A stretch of DNA of 64,000 nucleotides, from assembly GCA_963828825.1 (NCBI GenBank), contig CAWHGF010000004.1, positions 620,001-684,000 of the forward strand. The letters are read 5' to 3'. The translations under genes and the position numbers were made by a program. This DNA comes from Bog-473 sp963828825 (GTDB lineage: Bacteria; Actinomycetota; Acidimicrobiia; Acidimicrobiales; RAAP-2). Shown here piece after piece: positions 36,644-46,247 of the stretch; positions within the stretch are counted from its first letter, which is position 1, and each line of letters starts with the position of its first letter. Under the pieces are notes generated by a model. That model made no database searches. It had not been told where the DNA came from and worked only from the letters and a program-made list of their open reading frames with translations.

Positions 36644-39637
36644 CTACGGGCTCGAAATCCCGACGACCGAGTCCGGTGCGTTAAGCCCGCCGCCGGCCAG
36701 CCCGTCACCGAAGGGAATCACATCTTCGCTCGACGTGGCGAGTGAGTACCCGCGGCCGTCGGCAGAGGAGGTGATTCCGACCACCGGGGCGATCAACGAA
36801 CCGGATCCACCTGCGGGCACGGATCCGAAGAAGGCGGCATCGCCGTAGTTGAAGACTCCCCCGTCGGAGGCCACCAGCCAGTAGCCGCCGCCGTCCGGCG
36901 TGGCCGCTATGCCGACGATGGGCTTGTTGAGATGGATGCCTCCGGTCGAGCCGTAGAAGCCAGCATCGCCATAGTTGAAAATTCCTCCGTCGGAGGCCAC
37001 CAGCCAGTAGCCGCCGCCGTCCGGCGTGGCCGCTATGCCGACGATGGGCGCGTTGAGCGGCTGGCCACCCCGGGAGCCGTAGAAGCCGGCATCGCCGTAG
37101 TTGAAGATTCCTCCGTCGGAGGCCACCAGCCAGTAGCCGCCGCCGTCCGGCGTGGCCGCCATGCCGACGATGGGCGCGTTGAGCGGCTGGCCTCCCCGAG
37201 AGCCGTAGAAGCCGGCATCGCCAAAGTTGAAGACTCCCCCGTCGGACGCCACCAGCCAGTAGCCGCCCCCGTCGGGGCTGGCCGCCATGTCGACGACGGG
37301 TTTGTTCAGCTTGTAGGCCTGCATGGACCCGAATGAGGTCGCGGTGCCCACGGAGTAGACGGCGCCGTCGCTTCCGGCCAGCCAAGCCTTGCCGCTCGAC
37401 ACGGTCACCCCGAGTGGCGAGGTGACTGATCCTGCCGCATTGGTCGCCTGCACACTCAAGTTGACCGGACTCCCGGTTAGGTGGCGGGGAGTCCCCGAGA
37501 TCGTGGCGCTCCCGTCCCCGTTGTCGATGATGCTGAGACCGTCCGGAAGGACGCCGTTCATCTTGAGACCAGCTGCCGGGTACCCGGTGGTCGTGATGGT
37601 GAAGGACCCTGGCTGACCGAGAGTGAATCCGGCCTGTTCCCCACTGGTGACGGACGGCTCCTCTTCAACGGTCAGTGTAAGGGTCTGCAGCACCGGCGGG
37701 TTGGTCCCGTTGATGGCCACGATCGCAATGGAGTACGGACCATCGGTTCCGGGACTCGGGGTTCCGGCCAGGGTGGCGGTGCCGTCGTTGTTGTCGGTGA
37801 AGGTGACGCCTGGCGGTAAGACGCCGATCTCGCTCAACGCCGGCGTCGGATCTCCCGCGCTGGTCACCAAAAACGCGCCCGGCTCTCCGACCGTGAAGGT
37901 GACACTGTCGGAACTGGTGATGGCCGGGAGCCCCCCGACGATGAGAGTGAAGGCTTGGGTGGTCTCGGTCAGCGGCCCGTCGGACGCGGTCACCGTGACC
38001 GGGTATGAACCGCCCGTACCCGGACCCGGCGTGCCCGAGAGAAGCCCGGCGGGTGACAAGGACACACCCGAAGGGAGGGTTCCAGTCTCGGAGAAGGTCG
38101 TCGGCGAGGAAGCGTTGGTCAAGATCTGGAAGGTCCCCGCATTGCCCACGGTGAATGTGGTCGTGTCGGCGCTGGTGATCGAGGGCGTGGTGAGCGCATA
38201 CGCCCCCATGTCGCACGGTGTGCCCCGGCCGATCCCTCGCTGGTCAAACTGGCTGCACGAGGAAGTCGTCAATCCCGACGCCGTGAAGCTGGCCGGAATG
38301 ACCGCCTGCGCCGGATTGGGTGCGGCCAGGGAGCCCGGAAGCAGTGCGATGGTGTCGGTCGGGCCGCCGTTGTCAGCCAACGGACCCAAAAAACTGTCAA
38401 TGGTCGCAGAGTCGCTGACACTGGGGTCGGACAGACCGCAGGTCCCGTCGTCGTCCACGTTGTAGCCCGCGTCGGTGAATCCCCCACCGGCGCACTCACT
38501 GCCCGCCGGGGCGCCCCCGGGTGTCGCCACGATGTCACCCGCGAGCACCGCGGACTGTGCCGCAGCTTGGGGGGCGCAGTTCAAGCACTGTTGCTGATTG
38601 CTCGGCAACGCCACCTGATGCAGAAGCTGAAGGACATTGCCGGGCCCGGAGTAGATAGCACCACCCTGGCCGCCATCTGGAGCAGCGTTCTCCGAGATGG
38701 TCGAGTCGGCGATGATGGCAGCGCCGCTGTTGTAGACGCCGCCACCCTCACCGGCGCTCGGGCCGGGGAGGGTGTTGTCTGCGATGGTGGAATCGGTGAC
38801 GGTGGCAGTGCCGCTGTTGTAGATCCCTGCCCCTTGGCCACCACCCGGGGCCGTGTTTCCCGACAATGTGGAGTCGGTGACGGTGGCAGTGCCGTCGGAA
38901 TAGATGCCGGCGCCCTGCCCGCCGCCCTCGGCGGTGTTCGCTGAGATCGTGGAATTGGTGAGAGTTACCGTTCCGTCGCTGTAGATGCCGGCGCCCTGGC
39001 CACCCGCTGAGCCCGTGTTCCCGGAGACGGTCGAGTCGACGATGTTCACAGTGGAGTTGCCGGCGTTGTAGATGCCGCCACCCTGGCCACCGCCCGTAGC
39101 CGTGTTCCCCGAGATGACCGAGTCGGTGACCGTCACAGTGGGATTGCCATAGACGGCGATGCCGCCACCGTCATTCGAATCACCGTTCTCGACCATCAAG
39201 CCGTCGAGCGTCACCGCAATACCCTGCTTGTTGGCGATGACGAAGACGCTCCCGTTGGTCCCGCCATCGATTACGGCCGGGTTGCCTCCCGACATCTGGG
39301 TGATGGTCACCGGAATATTGACCGTCGGATTGTCGTCGATGGTGCCTGACACCTCGATGGTGTCATCGGAGTTCGCTTGGGTCAGGGCATAGGAGATGGT
39401 TGCGCACGCACTGGCCGGCGACAGGCAATCGCCGGCATCGGTGCCGCCGCTCGATACGTAGAGGACGTCTCCGCTGGCTCCGGCCGGGTCGGCGAACGAG
39501 AAAGCGGCACCGAGTCCGCCCAACAACGCGATCGCGGCGACGATGATGGTGGAGCGGCGACCAATACCACAGCCACGTAGAGCCGCCGCGGCGCGCCCTG
39601 GTGTAGCACCGTGATCCGGGCGACTCACACGCCTCAC
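36644..39637 (-). CDS. Secreted composite protein: parallel beta-helix, Ig-like domains, C-terminal propeller repeats
   Basis: A 997-residue protein beginning at a GTG. A signal peptide/anchor (IIVAAIALLGGLGAAFSFA) is followed by a right-handed beta-helix with repeated GAGIYSDGTVTLTNSTIS-like rungs (about residues 100-330), as in polymorphic outer-membrane-type and pectin-lyase-like proteins. Three or four putative Ig (He_PIG-like) domains follow (GTPGPGTGGSYPVTV). The last ~230 residues are ~40-residue units with GYWLVASDGGIFNYGDAGF, a propeller-like module common in Acidimicrobiia. No membrane anchor is visible at the C-terminus. Probable carbohydrate binding or adhesion; unproven. Confidence 0.82.
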   Translation of the reverse strand: MRRVSRPDHGATPGRAAAALRGCGIGRRSTIIVAAIALLGGLGAAFSFADPAGASGDVLYVSSGGTDAGDCLSPASACATISYALTQANSDDTIEVSGTIDDNPTVNIPVTITQMSGGNPAVIDGGTNGSVFVIANKQGIAVTLDGLMVENGDSNDGGGIAVYGNPTVTVTDSVISGNTATGGGQGGGIYNAGNSTVNIVDSTVSGNTGSAGGQGAGIYSDGTVTLTNSTISANTAEGGGQGAGIYSDGTATVTDSTLSGNTAPGGGQGAGIYNSGTATVTDSTIADNTLPGPSAGEGGGVYNSGAAIIADSTISENAAPDGGQGGAIYSGPGNVLQLLHQVALPSNQQQCLNCAPQAAAQSAVLAGDIVATPGGAPAGSECAGGGFTDAGYNVDDDGTCGLSDPSVSDSATIDSFLGPLADNGGPTDTIALLPGSLAAPNPAQAVIPASFTASGLTTSSCSQFDQRGIGRGTPCDMGAYALTTPSITSADTTTFTVGNAGTFQILTNASSPTTFSETGTLPSGVSLSPAGLLSGTPGPGTGGSYPVTVTASDGPLTETTQAFTLIVGGLPAITSSDSVTFTVGEPGAFLVTSAGDPTPALSEIGVLPPGVTFTDNNDGTATLAGTPSPGTDGPYSIAIVAINGTNPPVLQTLTLTVEEEPSVTSGEQAGFTLGQPGSFTITTTGYPAAGLKMNGVLPDGLSIIDNGDGSATISGTPRHLTGSPVNLSVQATNAAGSVTSPLGVTVSSGKAWLAGSDGAVYSVGTATSFGSMQAYKLNKPVVDMAASPDGGGYWLVASDGGVFNFGDAGFYGSRGGQPLNAPIVGMAATPDGGGYWLVASDGGIFNYGDAGFYGSRGGQPLNAPIVGIAATPDGGGYWLVASDGGIFNYGDAGFYGSTGGIHLNKPIVGIAATPDGGGYWLVASDGGVFNYGDAAFFGSVPAGGSGSLIAPVVGITSSADGRGYSLATSSEDVIPFGDGLAGGGLNAPDSVVGISSP

Positions 39638-39651
39638 CTGATACCGCCTCG

Positions 39652-39667
39652 CATATCGCCAAATATG
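39652..39667 (-). promoter_or_regulatory. Small hairpin upstream of the beta-helix gene SD
   Basis: CATAT/ATATG arms enclose TTGGCG on the minus strand, directly before the GAGGCGG ribosome site of the gene starting at 39637. A hairpin with the same TTGGCGA loop word stands directly before the SD of the other surface gene (35621-35641). Confidence 0.4.
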
Positions 39668-39854
39668 TATCTGGGACCTATCGTCAGCTGAGCGAGGCGT
39701 CTTGAGACTTTCATCACGTCGATGGGTCGGGATCGACGAGGAGACGGGCTCTCACCGACAATGGGACTCGATTCGAGCACCACAGGAAGGGACACCAGCC
39801 ATCTCAGGATGCTGTGCCACGGACGCTCGTTCGGAATTCGTGGACACGACCCTC

Positions 39855-40005
39855 GAGCCGTCCCAGCATCTCAACGTAGGGCGCCGCGATACACCGAACT
39901 TCATGGACGAGGTCCAGACGTCACCGCCGCTCGGCGGGTCTGAGCGTTGCTCCCCGGGCTCCTGCATAGGACTCCTTGTCCGCAGGGGTCCAACGCCAGC
40001 GCTTC
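39855..40005. repeat. Repeat R3, degenerate relative of R1/R2
   Basis: The block GCGATACACC, TTCATGGACGAGG and GACGT (about 39878-39920) aligns with R1 and R2, followed by CTCCCCGG and a weak tRNA-like stretch GGACTCCTTGTCCGCAGG. The tRNA similarity is much poorer than in R1/R2, so an att origin is less secure here. The remaining 39638-39854 bases show no gene. Confidence 0.5.
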
Positions 40006-40630
40006 GAGAGTCGCTTGGCCAGCGCGCTCGAGATGGCCGAGGGTGAGCCCGAGGTCATCGACGTCATTGAGCGCTCCTTCTCAGCGTGCTACCCGAGGCC
40101 CCGGCGGAGCTCCTTTTGGCCGACAACAGCCACTCGACCGACACGCTCACCGGACTTCTCAACCGCCGGTCGTTCTCCGAACGATTCGCCGCCGTGCAGA
40201 CGCAGATGCACCCGGTCGCCGTGGCCATGGTCGACCTCGACCACTTCAAGACGCTCAACGACACCTACGGACACGAGACGTGCGACCGAACCCTGCGTCT
40301 CTTCTCGCGCGTGCTGCGCGACTCGTTGCGGACGAGCGATGTGGTGTCACGTTACGGCGGCGAAGAGTTCGCCATTGCCTTTGCGGACTGTTCGGCTGTC
40401 CACGCCACGCAGGCGGTCAACACCGTCCGCACTCAGCTTGCCGCCGCCCTTATGGTCGGCGGCTACCGAAGTTCACCGTGCGCTTCGGCATCTCTGAGGC
40501 CGACCGGGGCGAGGAACTCGAGGCCGTGCTCCGCCGGGCCGATGACGCGCTGATGCGGGCCAAGCGTCAGGGGCGCGACCGCGTCGTCCTACGCGATTCC
40601 GTGGACGGTCCCAGCGACGTCCCCGCCTAA
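39976..40630 (+). pseudogene. Diguanylate cyclase (GGDEF) remnant with frameshifts
   Basis: Three frames in succession give LASALEMAEGEPEVIDVIER, then PAELLLADNSHSTDTLTGLLNRRSF-type sequence with DLDHFKTLNDTYGHE and the active-site RYGGEEF, then RFGISEADRGEEL and ALMRAKRQGRD. Together these are a GGDEF domain with its usual N-terminal helix, but at least two frame changes (near 40085 and 40465) and a missing 5' end at R3 make it non-functional as read. Confidence 0.75.
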
Positions 40631-40986
40631 GGCGTGGCTGACCTGGATCCGCTGCTCGAGACAAACTTCCTCACGACTGACTGATACGCCGTCGGTCGGA
40701 TTGCCGACTGGAATTTCAGTTCGAGCTGGCCCACGAAGGTGCATCGTGTGACTCAAGATGGGCAGCTCGAGTCTTGCTGATGCGGATGAGTCCCATGGCG
40801 AGTCGGAGTGCCGGGCGAAAAAAATCAAGCCAGGGCGAAATTGAGGATCGCCAAAAGGGCGCCTGCCCCAGTTCGCGCGCTGGGGTGGCCGCATGGCGTT
40901 CTCGTCGAGCGAAGCGGGCCTTTCATCGATCGAGCCACCCAATAATGCCGAGGCAACGGCAGGGACTGCGTAAAGTATTCTTCTTG
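40631..40986. other. Region without a recognisable gene
   Basis: About 350 bp between a GGDEF remnant and a transposase remnant. I see no motif, hairpin with U-tract, or plausible start here. Confidence 0.45.
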
Positions 40987-42010
40987 TCAGAAGAATATCA
41001 AACTGTTTCTATTTTCGACGTTGTGGTCGATGACGACGCCGTCCTCATTGACGACGACCTGGGCCTTGTAACCGAACTCGACGGGCTTGCCGAGCCGACC
41101 CTTTCGGATGGGACGGGCGTCGGGGTCGTGCAGTGACACCGATCTTGTCGCTCCGTCGGGGATCGTCACCACGGAGTCGCTTCTCGGTCTGCTCGGCAAT
41201 CTGTGCGACCCGATCAGCAGTGAGCTCGAGGTCGCGGGCAATGAGCGCAGAGCTTTCCCCGAGCAGCTTCTCCCAGTCGCTTCAGTGTCCGGCGGGCGTT
41301 GGCGGCAACGTGTCGGGCCTCGGTGACCGCCCTCTGTAGCGATGCGGACCATCTCGGCGTTTATGGCCAGGACCTCGTCTTTTGCCTCGCCGCTGCGCTG
41401 TTGAAGGTTGGCGCCGATGGATCGGGCCCGGGCCCGCATCATCTGAGTCCGGTCCCGCGAGGTGGTCTTCGAAGCCAGTCCCGCACCCTTGAGCTTCTCG
41501 ATTCCCTTGGCCATCTTGGCCACGCCCTTGGCCAAAAGACCCGAGTCCGTCGGATAGGCGACGTTGGCGGGGACCACCGTGGTGTCGGCACGGACCTTGT
41601 TGGTCTTCAAGACCTTGGCGGCCTGAGGCCTTGGCCAACAATGCCTCGTTCAGGCCGTCGACCGCCGATGACCCGCACCGGGTGGTGATCTTCATCAAGG
41701 TGCTCGGGTGCGGCACCGCTACGCCCAGCGGGATCCGACAAAAGCGCTGCCACGAGATCGAATCAGCGACCTCTCGGCACAATGGTTCGAAGCCCAAGCG
41801 ATAGCGGTACTTCAAGAACATCAGACGCAAGTACGTCTCGATCGGCACCGATGGGCGCCCGAGGCCAGCGTGAAAGTGTGTCCGGAACGGCTCGAAGAAA
41901 GCCGGATCGTCGAGCAGGCGGTCAACGGCCACGAGCTCGGCGGGCATCCCGAGGCACATCTCGGGGAGGATCGCTTCCCACAACGTGGGCTGCCGTACAG
42001 TTCTCAACAC
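40987..42010 (-). pseudogene. ISNCY-type transposase remnant
   Basis: The 5' part reads MLRTVRQPTLWEAILPE, GRPSVPIETYLRLMFLKYRY and CREVADSISWQRFCRIPLG, then the frame changes near 41620 to KVRADTTVVPANVAYPTDSG and changes again near 41300 to GKPVEFGYKAQVVVNEDG. The C-terminal third is absent beyond 40987. Two frameshifts and the truncation make it inactive. No intact terminal repeats were found. Confidence 0.8.
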
Positions 42011-42118
42011 GATGGCCTCTAGCTAGGGCTGTTCTACTTCGTCAAAAAGACCGAGGGCGCTGTGTGCCTTTCGCTCATGCGGCGTAGCAGCAACGGCCAG
42101 CTGGTTCCGGGAGGCGCT

Positions 42119-42937
42119 GTGGAAGCCGAGTTCGTTCGCTACACGGTCGACAATTGTGTTGCCGTCATCGCCATTGATCGCCCACAGGCGGCAAACGCCC
42201 AGAATCCCCAAATGCTCCAGGAGCTCGATCAGGCCTGGAGCCTCTCAGACGGTGATCCTGAGGTCAGGGTCGTGGTGTTGCGCAGCGAGGGGAAGCACTT
42301 TTCGGCCGGGCACGACATGCAGAGAGGCGGTGACCCCTCACTGGGCCCACAACGGGTCGACGGAGCACTGACCGTAGACACCTACTTCGATTGGGAAGAA
42401 CGCGGGTACCTGCACTACGCCAAGCGGTGGCGCGATCTGGTCAAACCCTCGATTGCCGCCGTGCAGGGGAAGTGCATCGCCGCCGGCCTCATGCTCTGCT
42501 GGCCCTGTGATCTCATCATCGCGGCGGACAACGCGCAGTTCTCCGACCCCGTCGGGCTGATGGGCATGCCTGGCGTCGAGTTCTTCGCCCACCCATGGGA
42601 ATTCGGTCCCCGACGAGCGAAGCACATCCTGTTCACCGCGTCTTCGCTCTCGGCGGAGCAAGCGCGAGAGTGCGGAATGGTGAACGAGGTCGTGCCGCTC
42701 GACACGCTGCAGGAACGAACCTTGAGCCTGGCGGCCGAGGTCGCCGCAATGGACCCGTGGGCCGTGCGGCTCGCCAAGCGCGCCATCAACAGCGCAGTCG
42801 ATGCGATGGGGTTCTCGCAGACCATCTCGACCAACTTCGACATCCATCACCTCGGTCATGCCCGCGCCATCGCCCACACCAACGGGACGACATCGGTCAT
42901 GGACGATCTGGCTGGCATGAAGGCCCGTACGACATGA
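42119..42937 (+). CDS. Enoyl-CoA hydratase/isomerase family protein
   Basis: A 272-residue crotonase-fold enzyme. The GTG at 42119 (VEAEFVRYTVDNCVAVIAID) follows GGGAGG by four bases. The first oxyanion-hole segment is HFSAGHDM; KPSIAAVQGKCIAAGLMLCWPCDLI is the second, split here as KPSIAAVQGKCIAAG and LMLCWPCDLI. One usual catalytic Glu position (after the GG segment) reads SDPVGLMGMPGVEF, so hydratase versus isomerase cannot be settled. The DTYFDWEERGYLHYAKRWRD insert is longer than average. First gene of the catabolic cluster. Confidence 0.85.
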   Translation: MEAEFVRYTVDNCVAVIAIDRPQAANAQNPQMLQELDQAWSLSDGDPEVRVVVLRSEGKHFSAGHDMQRGGDPSLGPQRVDGALTVDTYFDWEERGYLHYAKRWRDLVKPSIAAVQGKCIAAGLMLCWPCDLIIAADNAQFSDPVGLMGMPGVEFFAHPWEFGPRRAKHILFTASSLSAEQARECGMVNEVVPLDTLQERTLSLAAEVAAMDPWAVRLAKRAINSAVDAMGFSQTISTNFDIHHLGHARAIAHTNGTTSVMDDLAGMKARTT

Positions 42938-43019
42938 GGGGCAGGCTGCGTCGGCATCGAGCGTGGGAGGACGTCAGCGCCGCGTCCTCGGACGCAACTC
43001 TCTGAGGAGCGGGGCCGCT

Positions 43020-43772
43020 GTGTCGACCTACGAGCGAGATGGGTTGGAGCTCCACTACGAAGTCCGAGGGGCTGGTCCCCCGGTGCTCTGTGTGCACGGT
43101 GCGACCGGAGCGGGTGCCTACGAGTGGTCGAAGGTGGCTGATGCACTCGAGCACCGCTACCGGTTCATCATCCCCGACCTGCGGGGACACGGCGCGTCGG
43201 ACTATCGGGCCGGGGAGATGAGCATCGAAGCGGTCAACGCGGACCTGTTGGGGCTGACCGCCCATGAGCAGCTCGAGCCACCACACGTGTTGGCGTTCTC
43301 CTTCGGTGCTGAGGCGGCGCTCGAACTGGAGCTGATGTATCCGGGTACGGCCGCCAGCCTGATCCTGGTGAGCCCCGGGCTCGGCGACCCGAGGTCGAGC
43401 GTGCCCACGCGCGCACAGCTGGAGGCGCGCTGGCCCGCCACGCTCCGCGCCCTGCATGCGGAGCGGCACGGGCAGGACCACTGGTTGGACGTGATGCTCG
43501 AGCTCTGCGACCGGGCGGCGAGACGGCCGAAGGCAGACATGGGCGCCATCGGAAGGATCGGCTGTCCGGTGCTTCTCGTGCTCGGCAGCGACGACGACCC
43601 GCGTCGCCTGCGGCAAGCGGAGGTCATGCGGGATGCACACGACCGGACCGAGATGGTCGTCGTCGAGGGCGGCCGCCACGCCGTGCACAAGGACCACACG
43701 ACGGAGGTCGTGGCCGCCATGGACGCGTTTCTCGCCCGGGTCGCGGGGGCAGTCCGCAATCCGCGGACGTGA
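43020..43772 (+). CDS. Alpha/beta-fold hydrolase
   Basis: A 250-residue hydrolase. The HG motif is VLCVHGATGAG; the nucleophile elbow reads AFSFGAE, with Ala instead of the first Gly of GxSxG; the acid is expected in VLGSDDDPRRL and His in GGRHAVHKD. All three catalytic types are present, so it is probably active on an ester, lactone or C-C bond. GTG at 43020 is chosen by homology (VSTYERDGLELHYEV). It follows the hydratase gene by 82 bp on the same strand. Confidence 0.82.
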   Translation: MSTYERDGLELHYEVRGAGPPVLCVHGATGAGAYEWSKVADALEHRYRFIIPDLRGHGASDYRAGEMSIEAVNADLLGLTAHEQLEPPHVLAFSFGAEAALELELMYPGTAASLILVSPGLGDPRSSVPTRAQLEARWPATLRALHAERHGQDHWLDVMLELCDRAARRPKADMGAIGRIGCPVLLVLGSDDDPRRLRQAEVMRDAHDRTEMVVVEGGRHAVHKDHTTEVVAAMDAFLARVAGAVRNPRT

Positions 43773-43818
43773 GGGATGCTCGGAGCACGACAATGCGCGC
43801 AGTAGGATCGGAAATGAG

Positions 43819-43853
43819 ATATCCGCTGGTGAAAAACCACGATTGGCGGATAT
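43819..43853. promoter_or_regulatory. Inverted repeat ATATCCGC ... GCGGATAT upstream of tetR
   Basis: Perfect 8-bp arms 19 bp apart, with a nested TGGT/ACCA repeat in between, end 33 bp before the TetR start. Either an operator pair half-sites or an RNA hairpin. Confidence 0.45.
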
Positions 43854-43886
43854 TTCTCGTCGGCACATCCGGAGGATGCAGGTGAG

Positions 43887-44579
43887 ATGGCAGCTGTCAA
43901 GGTGACCAAGCCGGTCGAGGAGGTCGACGGCGACGGCGACATGCCCGAATGGAAGCGCCTGAGCATCGAGCGCTCCCTGCAAGGTCCACGTGCCAGGGCG
44001 CAGGAGCGGACCGATCGCTTCGTGGGAGCCGCCATGGAGCTGATGGCCGAGCGCGGCAGCATCGACTTCACGGTGCAGGAGGTCGTCGACCGCTCCAAGA
44101 TGTCAATCCGGACGTTCTACAACTTCTTCGCCAGCAAGGACGACCTCCTCGTCGCCGTGCACGAGACGATCCTGGCCACCGAGGTCGTGCCGCGCATGCG
44201 CGCCAAGTGCGAGGCCCTGAGCGACCCCATTGCACGGGTCAAGGCCTACGTCCTGGGGATCTACGAGCTGACGTCGAATCCCGGGCCCGCGTCACGGGCA
44301 CTGACGACCTACAGCAACCGGCTGCTCGAGACCCGGCCCGAGGACCTGGAACGAGCCTTCAAGCCGCAGATCGACCTCGTGGTCGAGCTCATCCGGGACG
44401 CCAAGGCGTCCGGCCGCCTGCATCCCTCCCTCAGCATTGAAGCGGCGGCACTTCTCTTGCACCACACCGTTCTGGCGACCGTCCACGCGCGGATCCTCGG
44501 GGCCGAAGGGGAGGATCGCATCAGCGCTGACGATCTGTGGACGTTCTGCTCCTCGGGCATCGGCGTCACGGGAGACTGA
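43887..44579 (+). CDS. TetR-family transcriptional regulator
   Basis: A 230-residue TetR protein. A 35-residue charged N-terminal extension precedes the HTH (FTVQEVVDRSKMSIRTFYNF). The ligand-binding helices are otherwise ordinary (LLEFLHHTVLAT-like segment reads LLLHHTVLATVHARI). GGAGG lies 11 bases before the ATG. The inverted repeat at 43819-43853 is a candidate binding site. It converges with an acyl-CoA ligase gene and probably regulates the surrounding catabolic genes. Confidence 0.85.
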   Translation: MAAVKVTKPVEEVDGDGDMPEWKRLSIERSLQGPRARAQERTDRFVGAAMELMAERGSIDFTVQEVVDRSKMSIRTFYNFFASKDDLLVAVHETILATEVVPRMRAKCEALSDPIARVKAYVLGIYELTSNPGPASRALTTYSNRLLETRPEDLERAFKPQIDLVVELIRDAKASGRLHPSLSIEAAALLLHHTVLATVHARILGAEGEDRISADDLWTFCSSGIGVTGD

Positions 44580-44600
44580 GCCGCCGCTCCACCGAGTGAG

Positions 44601-46182
44601 TCAGGGCGTGCGCCCTTCGCGGTCGGCGAACCAGCTCTCGAGCTCGGTGCGCACGACCTTCCCCATGGCGTTGCGGGGCAAGGTCCCGAGCCTCCAGATG
44701 TCGGGCACCTTGTAGCGCGCCAACTGCGACGCGCAATGGCGGGACAGGGTGTCGATGTCGAGCGTGCATCCTTCGTCGGCCTCGACGGCTGCCGCCACGC
44801 GCTGCCCGAGGCGCTCATCGGGGACGCCCACCACCGCGGCACCCCGCACGCCCGGTACCTCGAGCAGGACCCGCTCGATCTCGGCCGGGTAGACGTTGGC
44901 CCCGCCGCGGAGGATCAGCGCGTTCCTCCGGTCTCGGACGAACAGTCGTCCCAGGGGGTCGAGATACCCGATGTCTCCCGTATAGAGCACGCCGTCCCGG
45001 ACCGTCTCGGCCGTCGATTCCGGATGCCCCAAGTAGCCGAGCATGGGTCGATACAACTGGGCCCACGGGCCGTCCTCCTGGGCGCGGACGGTGATTTCGC
45101 CCGTCTCACCCACCGGCAGCACCTTCTCGCCGTCGCGGATCTCCACGACCAAATGCGGCAGTGGCGGGCCGCTCCCTCCCGGTACTCGCTCGTCTCGGCG
45201 GTCTTCGATAGTGACCACCGTTGGCGCCTCGGTGAGCCCGTACGTCGCTGACACCCGACATCCGAAGCGTCCTTCGAACGCGTCACGTACCGACTCGGAA
45301 AGGTAGGTCCCGCCCGTCCACACGTCGGTCAGCGACGCCAGATCCCCGACCGCCACCTCCTCCGAGCTCGCGAGACCTTGCAGGATCGTGGGAACACCGA
45401 ACCACGAGTTCACCGCTTCGCTCTTCACCCAGGCTGCGACACCGACGGGGTCGACCCGGTCCATGACGACCTGCGTGCCGCCGGCCTGGGCGGCGAGCAG
45501 CGTGCTCGTGACCTGCATGTTGAGGATGGTCAACGCGGCGCAGTCACCCTTCCTCAGGTCGGGACCGAAGTCCCGTGCCGCCGCCAGCATCGCCCCGGGA
45601 AGGAGCAGGTTCCGATGGGAGTGCACGACGCCCTTGGGCCGACCGGTGGTGCCACTGGTGTAGGCGATCGCGGCCGGGTCCGTGTCTCGCCGGATCGGCC
45701 GTTGGTAGCTGGCCTGGCTGCTGTCGACCATGTCCCGCCAGGCACCGTCGTCACCGACGACCAGGGTCAGTGGCGTCGTGTGGCCGTGAGAATCGTCAGC
45801 GAGGCCATCCGCGACATCGGGGGAGGCCAGGAGGATGCGAGCGTCCGCGTCGCCAAGGATGAAGCGCTTCTCCGGAGGTGCCAGGTTGCGATTGACCCCC
45901 AACCAGATGGCTCCCAGTCGCGCCACGGCGTGAAAGGTGATGACAACGTCGCTCGCATTGGGCAGGCTGACGGCGACAACGTCGTCTCTCCCGATTCCCA
46001 TGGCTGCGAGCGCGCCGGCCGCTCGTTCGACGTCCCGGTCGAGCTCCTCGTACGTCAGTCGGGCGTCGGCGCAGACCAGGGCCACCTGCGCACGGATCGC
46101 GCCCGAGCGCCCGCTCCAGCACATTGCCGACTGACGCAGGAATGAGGCCCGGCGCCGGCGCAGGCCCTGACCGTGCTCCCAT
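44601..46182 (-). CDS. AMP-dependent acyl-CoA ligase, apparent frameshift near the N-terminus
   Basis: The main frame gives about 500 residues with AYTSGTTGRPKGVVHSH, the adenylation motif YTGDIGYLDPLGRLFVRDRR and the C-terminal Lys in LPRNAMGKVVRTEL. Upstream, another frame encodes PASVGNVLERALGRDP, the expected N-terminal helix, joining the main frame at AQVALVCADARLTYEELDR. One base is out of step near 46085. If real, translation would have to start at an internal codon and lose the first helix. It is divergent from an SDR gene and probably activates the substrate acid of the cluster. Confidence 0.8.
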
Positions 46183-46206
46183 GCCCCACCCTCTCAGAGA
46201 AGGTGA

Positions 46207-46226
46207 ATGTCGATATGGTAGGACAT
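46207..46226. promoter_or_regulatory. Inverted repeat ATGTC-N10-GACAT between divergent ligase and SDR genes
   Basis: Perfect 5-bp arms inside the 65-bp divergent promoter region, 22 bp before the SDR start. A TetR-operator role is plausible. Confidence 0.35.
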
Positions 46227-46247
46227 CACTTTCCTTGAAGAAAAGCC

